This document shows positions 11,976 to 21,988 of a DNA stretch of 64,000 nt, piece after piece; within the stretch, counting starts at the first letter, position 1, and each line of letters begins with the position of its first letter. The notes beneath the pieces are model-generated. The model made no database searches. It was given only the letters and a program-made list of their open reading frames with translations, and was not told the DNA's origin. The translations under genes and the position numbers were made by a program. Source of the DNA: Trametopsis cervina (taxonomy: Eukaryota; Basidiomycota; Agaricomycetes; Polyporales; Irpicaceae); NCBI GenBank assembly GCA_022385755.1, contig MU278348.1:345035-409034 (forward strand), in the 5' to 3' direction.

Positions 11976-13622
11976 ATGTTCACCTGGAACACCACGCTTG
12001 ATGACACTAGCTCCCTGCTCAACTTTTCTCCCTACTGTACGTCTCATCCTTACGCTTCCCCTCTTCTCCCCCGTGCGCTTGGCTGACGAGCTTTGGTCTG
12101 TGTAGCGGACGGTGCAGCGAGCGGCGGCTGGGCGTCGTACTTCACCGGGATAGGCTACTTCAACGGCAAGGGCGGCGAGGACTCGCAGGGACGGCCCTCG
12201 TTACATATCACATCCTTTCCTGGCGCAAGTGTCTCCCTGCAGTTTACTGGGACGGCGGTGTACCTCTACGGCACATCTAACTGCACCTCTTACAGCGTAA
12301 CGCTTGACGGCGAGCCCGTCGACATGCCGGCTGGATCCTCGTCTGAGGGCGGTGTGTTATTCTGGAAGGACGGGCTCACGCCAAACACGCATGCCGTCAT
12401 GCTCACTGCGAACCCGGACGCGGGCTCTGCGCAGCAGCTTGCATTCGATAAGGCTGTCTTCACGAACATCGGGTTGAACGCAAGGTAACCTTCCTCTTAC
12501 ATCATGACTTTGGCACACTAACAGACCACGATGACTTCTCAGTGCAACCGGATTAACGCAAACGACATATAGCATCGCGGACCCCGCCGTGCAATACAGC
12601 GGGCAGTGGACAAAGCAGACACCATACAACGTCCCGACAGCATACATGGAGACCACGGACCCGCTCGCGTCCGTCTCCCTACACTTCACGAACGCGTCTG
12701 CCCTCGCGCACAACTCGCCGCGCAACTGGGGCCACTGGACATACAACGTCGTCAGTCAGTCCGTCCCCGCCTGCTCGAGCTTCGCCGTTGACTCCAGTGC
12801 GTGTAGACACTCAATAACATCACGGAGACGTACAACTCAAGCACGTGGTGGCTCGTCCCCGACGCGACGCTCTTCTACCAGAGCAACCTCGATCCGGCGC
12901 GCGAGTATGACTTGACAATGCTCAATACCGGTATGCAGAGCTACTTCAAGATGTCATTTTCGTCATTCACTGTCTACGAGCCGAGCGGCGCAGAAGCGGT
13001 GGCGCCGTCCTCCTCGGGATCGACGTGAGTCGCCCTTGCCATGCATTATTACGCACGCAACTGTTCCTCACCGACCGCGCCCGATAGACCGACTGCAACT
13101 GATAGACCGGCTGCGACTGCTAGACCATCTACAACCGCAACCACAACTACCGCCCCGGCCCCTGCCCAAGCAACAACGAGCAAACCGAACGTAGGGGTGA
13201 TCGCAGGACCCGTCGTTGCCTTCACCGCCGTCCTCCTCCTTGCGCTTGCGGCATTCAGTTGGTGGCGGCGGTGGAGACGGCGCATAGATCACGCACTCGT
13301 GTTGCCCACCGAGAGCTTCACATATAGCTCCCCGGCTGAGAACCAGGCGCGCGTGAGCAAGAAGCGAGGGCGCAGTGCCCTGGCGACGCTGCTCTCCAAC
13401 GGGTGCGGATCCACCTCCAGTGTTGCGCTGCCTCCTTCGGCTCTGCCGCCTGGTAGTGCCAGTCGGACGCAGGATGCGGTCGAGCCAGAGACGGGGCAGC
13501 AGCTGCAGATGGTGGACGTGAACCGGATTATTGAGCTCATTGCGCAGCACATTGACCGGCCGCCGGCACATCCGTCTGTCCCACCGCCGTCGTACGTTTC
13601 AGAGTTGGGTGTGGTGTTGTAG
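11976..13622 (+). CDS. Single-pass membrane protein with PPxY tail, tandem copy 1
   Basis: Function unknown; it belongs to a large agaricomycete family of receptor-like membrane proteins. Exons: 11976-12036, 12106-12484, 12543-12750, 12807-13024, 13088-13622. The outer part has two beta-rich modules of the kind LHITSFPGASVSLQFTGTAV / YLYGTSNCTSYSVTLDG and a second one near TDPLASVSLHFTNAS and NWGHWTYNV, with many N-glycosylation sequons and Trp/Tyr that resemble galactose-binding-like folds (inference). A Thr/Pro/Ala linker precedes one transmembrane helix (VGVIAGPVVAFTAVLLLALAA) and a basic stop-transfer (WWRRWRRR). The cytosolic tail is Ser/Pro-rich and ends with the WW-binding motif PPSY, 8 residues from the end. 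No classical signal peptide is visible at MFTWNTTLDD. Intron 3 is open in frame, so unspliced mRNA would make a truncated protein without the helix. Copy 2 follows directly. Confidence 0.82.
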
Positions 13623-14657
13623 CACTTAATGAAGGTGTAAACCGGACGGTGTGCTCGCTAGCCGTGCACACGAATCAGTGGGATCACATCCACATTCTCC
13701 TTCCTCTTGTGCAGGAGGGGCGGCCGGACTGTATCCTCCTGTTGCATGATTTACCAGATGGTGAGCTTCCAGAACGCTACAGGATCAAGTACTGTACCTG
13801 CACCCAATCTATTGGGAGAGCACCACTCGCTGTGGAGTGGTACTACTCTCGTCTGGTGAGTGGAAAAAATCGATATGTATAACTGTGAAGTTGGTAGTGT
13901 GTGGCGGTACACTCACCTTCTCCTACGTTGACGCCGTTACCCCGCCCATTTACCTTTTGGCATGGGCGGGTCAATCACGTCGAACGACTCGACAATGAAA
14001 GCGCCCAGTCATACTGAATTCATACTCTCTGCATGCAAGAAAGGTACGCTATGTGTCCTCATCAACCGTCATGCATTGTGTATATACTAAATAGACTGCA
14101 TGCATCTAGCGTCATATACAATAACTTTAATTTGTGCACCGCATCCGACTAGTGCGTGTAAAATGACACCGGTGAACGACAATGTCTATCAACCATCAAA
14201 ATCAAGGTATGAAACGACACTGAACGTCAAAGTCTTCATTTTTGGTATTTGAGGAACGACATGCGCGTGGTACAGTATGCGATCAGTTCGCAGACACATA
14301 TTCGTGACGGCCTATCCACAGTACGCTTCTCCTTCTCGCAGATGAACATCCTCTCACTACCGGACCACCACCCACAGGCACCCGTTCATCCATAGTCCCT
14401 TAAGCCGTACCATCACCACGCTGCCCTTTAGCTCGGATGCAATAGCCCTAGACATCGTTACACAGGCGGTGTCCTGGCGACATCGTGACAGATCTCCCCC
14501 ACCCCTTATGAGCTGCCAGAACGGAGCGCGTATGCTAACTTGTACGTATATATAGCACATCAGCAGCGTGCGCGCGTGTTGTCCCAGCCTCCCCCTTCCC
14601 CTCTTTTCTTTTCTCTTTTCTTCTTTCGCGACCGCCCAGGCAGGCCCTGCCGGCGGC
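13623..14657. promoter_or_regulatory. Spacer and duplicated promoter of copy 2
   Basis: About 1 kb between the tandem genes. The first 370 bp (3' UTR of copy 1 and unique sequence) have no match to the other copy's flank; from about 13995 the sequence aligns with the upstream region of copy 1, including the TATA box at 14547-14554 and the CT-rich leader (14585-14635). Thus copy 2 carries its own full promoter. No independent gene is seen. Confidence 0.6.
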
Positions 14658-16245
14658 ATGTTCACCTGGAACACTACGCTCGATGACACGAGCTCCCTCC
14701 TCGCCTTTTCTCCCTACTGTACGTCCCATTCCGGCTCTTTGGTTGCATGCAGAGATGATGTGGGCTGACAAGTGTGCGATAGCGGACGGCGCAGCGAGCG
14801 GCGGCTGGGCGTCCTACTTTTCTGGAGCTGGCTACTTCAACGGTCAGGGTGGCGAGGACTCGCAGGGACAGCCCTCGCTGCACATCACATCCTTCCCCGG
14901 CGCAAGTGTCTCCCTGCAGTTCACAGGGACAGCGGTGTACCTGTACGGCACATCCAATTGCACTTCTTACAGCGTGACGCTCGATGGCGAACCCGTTGAT
15001 GCGCCGCCTACATCCTCGTCCGAGGACGGCGTGCTGTTTTGGAAGGATGGCCTCGCGCCGGACACGCACGCCGTCACGCTCACTGCGAACCCGGACGCGG
15101 GCTCGGCGCAGCAGCTCGCGTTCGACAAGGCTATCTTTACGAACATCGGATTGAACGCAAGGTACGAACTTTACATCACGATGCCACTCACACTCATTCA
15201 CCATAATCGCTAGCGCGACAGGGTTATCGCAAACGACATACGACATCACACACCCTGCTGTGCAGTACAGCGGGCAGTGGGCGAAGCAAACGCCGTATAA
15301 CGTCCCGACAGCATACATGGAGACGGCAGACCCGCTCGCGTCCGTCTCCTTGCGCTTCACAAACGCGTCAGCTGTCGCGCTCAACGCGCCGCGCAACTGG
15401 GGCCACTGGACATACAACGTCGTCAGTCAGTCCGTCCCCGCCTGCTCGAGCTTCGCCATTGACTCCAGTGCGCGCAGACGCTCAATGATGCCACAGAGGC
15501 ATACAACGCGAGCACGTGGTGGCTCGTCCCCGACGCGACGCTCTTCTACCAGAGCAACCTCGATCCGGCGCGCGAGTATAACCTCACAATGGTCAACACC
15601 GGTATGCAGGACTATTTCAAGATGACGTTCTCGTCATTCACTGTCTACGAGCCGACCGGCACGGACGCTGCGCTACCTTCCACCTCGGGATCCACGTGAG
15701 TTGCCCTTTCTACGCATTCTTCCGCGCACACCTGTTCCTTACCGACTGCTCTCGAAAGACCGGCTGCAACCACAACGACAACCTCAGCCCCCGCCCAAGC
15801 AGTATCGAGCAAAACGAACGTAGGACTGATTGCAGGACCCGTCGTCGCCTCTATCGTCGTCCTCTTCCTCGCGCTCGCGGCTCTCATCTGGTGGCGGCGG
15901 TGGAGACGGCGCATGGAACGCGAGCTCGTGTCGCCCATTGAGAGCTTCACGTACAGCTCCCCGGCTGCGCCGCTGACGGCCGAGATCCAGGTGCGCACAG
16001 TGCGTGTGAGCGAGAAGCGAGGGCGCGACGCACCTGCGACGAGCAGCGGTGGACCCGCCCCCAGTGTTGCGCTACCTCCTCCGGCTTCGCCGCCTGGTAG
16101 TGCCAGTCGGACGCGGGATGTTGTTGAGCCAGAGACGGCGCAGCGGCGGCAGACGGTGGACGTGAACCGGATCATCGAGCTCATCGCACAGCGCATTGAC
16201 CGGCCGCCGGCACATCCGTCTGTCCCACCGCCGTCGTACACTTAA
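14658..16245 (+). CDS. Single-pass membrane protein with PPxY tail, tandem copy 2
   Basis: Paralogue of the gene at 11976 with the same five-exon structure: 14658-14718, 14783-15161, 15214-15421, 15478-15695, 15759-16245. Outer domains are nearly identical (GGWASYFSGAGYFNGQGGED; ASVSLQFTGTAVYLYGTSNC; NWGHWTYNV then TLNDATEAYNASTWW). Differences concentrate in the linker and tail: the Thr/Pro linker is shorter, the helix is VGLIAGPVVASIVVLFLALAALIWW, and the tail has a different middle before the conserved RIIELIAQRIDRPPAHPS and terminal PPPSYT, in which the WW-binding motif PPSY sits one residue from the C-terminus. The reading frame is intact with no stops or frameshifts, so both copies appear functional. 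Likely role: surface protein whose turnover or signalling is set through its tail (inference). Ligand unknown. Confidence 0.82.
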
Positions 16246-16337
16246 GAGTTGAGTGTGATGTTGTAGCACTTGATGAAATTGTGAATTGAACGGCGCGAAT
16301 GGTATTATGGGGCCATTTCGCAGCTTTGAGCGTGTCA

Positions 16338-16368
16338 AAGAGAGAGAGAGAGAGACAGAGAGAGAGAG
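16338..16368. repeat. GA-rich microsatellite
   Basis: A run of GA dinucleotides with one CA interruption lies in the 200-bp gap between copy 2 and the hypothetical gene on the minus strand, followed by a tandem ccgaag doublet. It is a simple repeat in the 3' region. Confidence 0.85.
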
Positions 16369-16444
16369 GCAGCCGAAGCCGAAGCCATTTCACAGATCTT
16401 TATTTGAGACAGATACTAATCACACATACCTTCATGCATCGACG

Positions 16445-17118
16445 CTACATGTATTCAACTAAGTCCAAGTCGGGGTAGGGGTCCAGCTTGCCCGCGCGTC
16501 GAGCAGCCTCTCGAGCCTCAAACTGCGGCCAGAGAGTCATGTCCAAAATCAGAACATCCCAACACGACGCACCTTCCACTGCGAATCTCCTTTCCACCAA
16601 GGCTGATGACCCACGAAGTACGTGTACTTCACCTTGCTCTTGTCAAACTTGCCTCCATGCTCCTGCACAAATCGGGCAAAGTGCTCCAACCCTGCTCTGT
16701 CCTTGTCGCTCTCGACTATGCGGTGGTAGTCTGGGTGCGAGGGATCTTCAACCTGTTCTCGACCCCTGAACCTGATGTAGCGGTGCCGAAACACGAACGA
16801 ACGCCATGTCTTGTGAGGTTCCAGTGGGAGGTTGTGATCAACACCTGGCATATAGCGCACTGGAGAGAGAGGATAAGATATCTGGCAAGACAAGACATGC
16901 AAAGAAGGAGATTTACCATGCTCGGCAGGTAAATGTCTCCTGATGCTTTCTGGGAACTGTCGCTTCCACTGCGAGTATTCCTCATAGTACTCGTCCCATG
17001 TGGCGTCAGGTGGTAATACTTCCTCGTCGTCCTCAGTAGGCAGAGAGCAAATGAAGTCTCGATAATCTTCTGGAGCCATTTCGTAGCCACATATCCAAGC
17101 ATATTTATAGTATGCCAT
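16445..17118 (-). CDS. Hypothetical protein, about 190 residues
   Basis: I do not recognise this family. The start at 17118 gives MAYYKYAWICGYEMAPEDYRD and continues through an acidic segment (PTEDDEEVLPPD) and a Trp/Tyr-rich stretch (DATWDEYYEEYSQWKRQFPES). Two introns are inferred: one after RRHLPAEHG (about 16860-16918) and one before the last exon, which reads FEAREAARRAGKLDPYPDLD and stops at 16445. The middle (FRHRYIRFRGREQVEDPSHPDYH; LEHFARFVQEHGGKFDKSKVKY) is charged and rich in aromatic residues, with no signal peptide or membrane helix, suggesting a soluble protein. The spliced frame is consistent across all three exons, supporting a real gene. Confidence 0.7.
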
Positions 17119-17965
17119 GGCGAAGGGGTGAAGGGTAGAGATACTGCCGCAATGATGTCTTTTATCGAACAGGCCAAGCCACGTGACATGCTAGGAGGAC
17201 CGTGCAGGTCGCGTCGTGTCTCTTGCCCTTTCTCTCCATGTCCCACCAGGCTCTTTGCTCGCGACCCATCTGCAGCGTACTCTTTCTGTCCTACCCCGGA
17301 TGTTGTGGCTCCCCGCCATCGTTGCCCAAGCAGTGTCGTCACCGCTTGATGTCGGCAATCGAACGTTCGCAAAGATTGCATGCGGCCGACCAGAGGCGTT
17401 CGCCAAATTGCATTCCGCGACGAGTGCAGTTCCGCGTATTTTTAGAGGAAAACGCACCCGTCGCCCGTCGGTGTGCGCTGTGGCCCTGAGCAGGTGCGTT
17501 CTGGTTGATGTATGCGCTTGTATGCGCTGAATGCAGGCGTCGTAGAAGGTTATGATCTGACGCGACTGATAAGATGTCCCTAACGCCCTGCTCGCCGCGT
17601 CTCTCAGCCTCTCCCACACTCGACTGCGGTCAACTGCTCGCCCTCTTCGACGACTATGGCCAGGGTCTCGTTGTCTATGAATGCTCCTCACGAGGCCGCA
17701 CTCACACAGAGCGAACAAAACGAGGCGGGGGAGAAGCGGACACGGCAGCGTAAAATGATCATGAGGTACGTCCGCCGCACGACGCACGTTGCTTCCCTGC
17801 GTAATGCATTCCTTGCTAATCTCACTTCCCCCGTCTTTGTGGGTGATTTCTCACGACGTAGCGTATTTAAACGCGGTCGTCGTCGCTGGGCCGTGCTTGA
17901 CGGCCTCGCCTTTCTGCGCGTTCCCCCCACCTCTCGCGCCGCTCACCGTGTTCGAGCTGCTCATC
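17119..17965. promoter_or_regulatory. Bidirectional spacer with TATA box of the sphingomyelinase gene
   Basis: An 847-bp gap between divergent starts. A TATA-like tatttaaa at 17864-17871 lies 95 bp before the sphingomyelinase ATG. A short open stretch starting at 17656 (MARVSLSMNAPHEAALTQS) ends at a good donor (ATGAG/gtacgt, 17766) but has no downstream exon in frame that I can find; it could be a 5' leader exon or uORF. Nothing else is supported. Confidence 0.45.
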
Positions 17966-20900
17966 ATGCTCAGCATCTGGCGGCTAGCTCTTGCCATCGC
18001 GTCCCTCGCCTCCAGCGGCATCAGCGACGTCGCGGCAGCCGTGTCTTCAGCAGCCAAGGGCCCTGCTACCCTCGGCCCTGCGTCGCACGTCGCCCCAGGT
18101 GTATTCCCGACGTCGCTCTACAGGCACTACTACAACAACCCGACCGCGACCTCCGCGCAGCCTCAGCCGATCATCACTGATGCGGTCCTGGTGCGCACTC
18201 TATCAAACAGATCCCGTCGCGTTACTGACCAACAATCCGCAGAACATCGTATACCCACTGTCCTTGACAGACCCGAACCACATTCCCAAGGTATGTCAAT
18301 CCGACGACGTAGCATGCGAACGACTTTTACCAACGAGCCAATCGCTTCTAGAATGACACAAAAGACCCGCACCCGCTGCCGAACAAGGCCTCATCCAGCC
18401 TGCTCTTCCGTCACGCTATCGAGCAGGTGCTCTCCATTGCGAGCAACCCCGTGTTCGGCACCGACACCTGCACGCGCTGCCAGGCTGCGCTCGAGGTCGG
18501 CAAGTTCCTGGCGATGGCCGCGCCCGACCAGGGGCCCGCGCTCGCTGTCGCGCTATGCCACCACTTCAACTTCAACTCGGACTGTGACACCCAGTTCGGG
18601 ATCCTCGGACTCGGTGCGGTCGTGACGCAGGTAGTTGCCAACGCGGACGTCGGAGGCTTGGACGGGCAGGTATGTGTACTGTGCGGGGGTCGTAGCATCG
18701 GTGCTGAATGTACCACACGCATGTAGATGCTCTGCCAGAACTTCCTCGGCCTGTGCCCTCTCCCGCCTGTTTCTCCCCTGAACCTCACGGGATGGTTTGA
18801 GAAGCCCAAGCCCAGCCCGCTTCCTGCCGCCAAGAAGCCAAGCGGTAAACGCCTGAAGGTCTTGCACCTCTCAGACGTCCACATCGATCCCAGTACGTCA
18901 CATCCCTATACAATATTCTCGACGCGGTGGCTCACGACTGACTGACTGACTGTGCCCCCCTTAGGGTTTGCCAACGGCGCAGAAGCGAACTGCACGACCG
19001 GTCTTTGCTGCAGGGCAGGCGGGAGCAACAGCGCGAGCCCCAACCACACGATCACCCCGGCACCGCGCTACGGTGCTTATCTCTGGTGAGACATATACGT
19101 GGGCTGCCTTCCCGTTTTCGCGGTCCTCACGTCGTCGAACAGTGACGCCCCGATCTCGCTCGTGCTTGCTGCTCTCCCGAGCATCCCGATCTTGACGGAC
19201 ACTGAGAAGACTGGGTTTGACTTCACGGTGTACACCGGTGACCTTGTCTCGCACGACCCGGACAACCAGCTCAGCAGGTGCGTATCTGCGCATATGGATT
19301 CTATCAGCGGTTTACGTGTTTTCGGTTAGGGACTATGTCACTTACACGGAGGTAAATGGACTGGTCCGGAGGCTCCTTGAAGCTTTGTGCTGATCCTGGT
19401 TATGCTTTGTAGACCCTCCTGTACGATCTTTTCAAAAGCACCCTCGGCGCAGGGCCTGTCTACGCCGCATTGGGAAACCATGACTCCTACAACCAGTACG
19501 CAGCGCATTTTGCTCGTTAGGCGTCACATGTATCAATCTAAACCTCATCCCATAGAGCACAGGACGCTCCGCATGCTTTGGGGCCTCCTCTCGCTGAGCA
19601 ATTCAGCTGGTACGTCTCTTTACTTTTGGGATCTCATCGACGAGGGCAGGGTTGATATCTGCATTAGGAACTACGACCACGTCGCATCGTTGTGGCAGCA
19701 CGAGAAGTGGCTGCCCGAGGCGGCCGTGGCGCTCGCTCGTGCGCATTACTCTGCGTACATGGTCAAGCGCGTAGACGGACTGCGGATCATCACGCTCAAC
19801 ACTGACTTATGTATGTCTCTCTATCCCGAATTAGCTTTGGAGCTGATGTACTGACGGCTTGCTCGTGTATAGGGTACAAGTGCGTGCTTTCCCTGCTGCT
19901 GTTAGTGTGTTCAACGGTCGGCTGACCAGAAACCGTTCAGAGCGAACTACTTCAACTACATCAACATGTCGACGCACGACCCCTCTGGCATGCTACGCTT
20001 CGTGACCGACGAGCTGCAAGCCGCTGAGGACGCTGGCGACAGAGGTAGGCATCTATGTGCCCGTCATCTGCAGGTGTGGTCGGACTGACAGATGCTTGTT
20101 TTATAGTTTGGATCTTGGGACACGTCCTTAGTGGATGGGATGGTACCAATGCGCTCGGAAACCCGACGGATCTTTGTGCGTCTTCCTGTTATGCATCTCA
20201 AAGTGCTTGTTCTGACTTAGTGGCCCGTGTGTAGTCTACCAGATGTGTGTTCTGACCTTCGGCTAAGCACGAGCGCATCTTACTGATATTTTCTTGCACG
20301 AAAGCGTCGACCGATTCTCTCCCCACGTCATCTCAGGTATGTGCTCATTTTCTCGTTATCGGCCTCTTTGAGTTATTCATGCTGTCTGCGTTTAGCCATC
20401 TTCTGGGGACACACCCACGAAGACCAGCTTTCGGTGTGTACAGTGAACCTGTTCGGCTGTGGAGAAGATGACTGAACACTGGGCGGCGCACTACAGATCT
20501 TCTACGCTAACAATGCCACGGCGATCAATCGCGACACCGCGCAGGCCGTTTCTTGGGTCAGTCTTAGCTAACACATCTTCGTGCATACCACTGAAGTTGA
20601 TGACGTTTGCAGATCGGGCCCTCGCTGACCCCATTGACGAGGCTCAACTCTGGGTTCCGTATGTATGAAGTTGATTCCGCTGTGAGTCGTCTTTTGCCCT
20701 GCACTGGTCAAGCGTGTTGCTGAACAGTCTTTATCCAGACGTTCGACATCGTCGACGCACACACGTACGTCTCCTCCCTTTACCCTTACCGGGGATCGCA
20801 GTGCAGTTCCTTACACCCACTCCAGCTGGATGACCGACGTGAACGAGTTCCCCGGGCTCGAGGACCAGACTCATTTCGGACCGACGTACAAATACGAGTA

Positions 20901-21307
20901 CAGCACGCGTGAGGCGTACGGCGCGAACATCGCCGGGTGGGGCCCCAACGACCCGCTCAACGCGACGTGGTGGCACCTAGTGACCGAACGTAAGCCCCTG
21001 CAGTGTACTCACACCTCCGACACTCACTCACGCGCCGGCTTTGTCTCCTTTCAGAGATGCAGCAGAACACGAGCCTCATCACCGTACGTCCCCTTCTGTC
21101 CGTCTTTCAGAGGAAACCTCGCTTATCAATTGTTCTGTACAGCAATTCAACACGTTCCAGGGCAAGACCTCCCTGCTCTCCCCCGTCTGTACGGGCAACT
21201 GCACGCTCGCCAAGGTGTGCTACATCCAGAGCGGCAGCGTCGCTATAGCGAAGCAGAACTGCATTCCCGGATTTGGGTCCGTGCAGTCGCCGTTCACTGG
21301 GCACTGA
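17966..21307 (+). CDS. Acid sphingomyelinase (sphingomyelin phosphodiesterase)
   Basis: Secreted zinc phosphoesterase that cleaves sphingomyelin-type lipids to ceramide and a phosphorylated head group. The start at 17966 begins with a signal peptide (LALAIASLASSG). A saposin-B-like module follows, with paired cysteines (TDTCTRCQAALEVGKFL; ALCHHFNFNSDCD; MLCQNFLGLCP). The metallophosphatase core has all its metal motifs: HLSDVHIDP (Asp, His), YTGDLVSHD, LGNHDS, ILGHVLSG and FWGHTHED. The fourth motif reads GHVLSG where animal enzymes have GHIPPG. The C-terminal cysteine-containing domain ends CNC-like with VCTGNCTLAKVCYIQSG and FTGH, stop at 21307. More than twelve introns, some very close together, give about 650-680 residues. 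Fungi lack animal sphingomyelin, so the natural substrate may be inositol phosphosphingolipids (inference). Confidence 0.9.
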
Positions 21308-21988
21308 AGAGGTGAGTCAGTGTATTGGAGGTGAGCTTCGTAATGCAAAGGGTGGGAGGAGTGCTGTGCTGTAGTCGCTGGATTATCAATATATTTGCGT
21401 GTCTTCGCGCGCTGTGATCAATGGCAAGTCTCATGGGTGCGAGGACGGACGGACGGCTTCAAAACGACGATGTGCGCGTTCGGGCAGTGCGTGGTGATCC
21501 AGTCGCTGGAGCACCGGACGGTCGCACTACGGAGGTGCGGGAAGACGACGCGCCGCTGTGCGAGGGCCTCTGCAAACTTACATGACCGACGAGGTGAACC
21601 TCTCTTCGATCATGATCATCAGCTAGTCAGGCTCGGGCTAGCGAGGGACACCGCCTGGCGCATGTCAGTGTAAGCTTGGGCAGGCGGGAGTGGCGCACGG
21701 AGACAGGATGAGCTCAACACTGGCGGCGAGTCCGCTGCCGTTGGTCGCCGCATGCTTCTCTCTGACACGCGCCGTGCGCACCTGGATGTCAGCCGAGGCG
21801 CTGTGGTGTATTGCGAGGACTAGAGCAAGGAGTGCAGAGTACGAACAAGGTAGGAGGGCTACAGTAATAAGTAATAATAAAGCAATGCGAGAGCGTTCAC
21901 AGTACGATATAGTGCAGAAACTCGAGAACAAAACGAGGGAGGGAGCGATAGTAGTACTGGTACAATGTGAGGATCACGACACCGTGCT
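21308..21988. other. 3'-3' intergenic spacer
   Basis: A 681-bp gap between two convergent genes. A GC-rich first half and a run of AT near 21860-21885 (taagtaataataaagc) fit two 3' UTRs. Short open frames here have no recognisable features. Confidence 0.4.

Larger units (their letters stand above)
11338..13622 (+). repeat. Tandem segmental duplication, copy 1
   Basis: This block matches 13995-16250 in the same orientation. The match begins around 'tgaaagcgc', runs through the promoter (shared agaaaggtacgc, gcatctagcgtc, gtgcgtgtaaa, ccatcaaaatca) and continues over the whole five-exon gene to the 3' end (ccgccggcacatccgtctgt). Coding exons are nearly identical; promoter and intron sequence has drifted with small indels. 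A single duplication of gene plus promoter is the simplest explanation. Confidence 0.85.

Noticed and set aside
12751..12915. Frame running through intron 3 of copy 1 as the true coding end
   Set aside because: Splicing 12751-12806 restores the frame into conserved sequence with the membrane helix, and copy 2 has the same arrangement.
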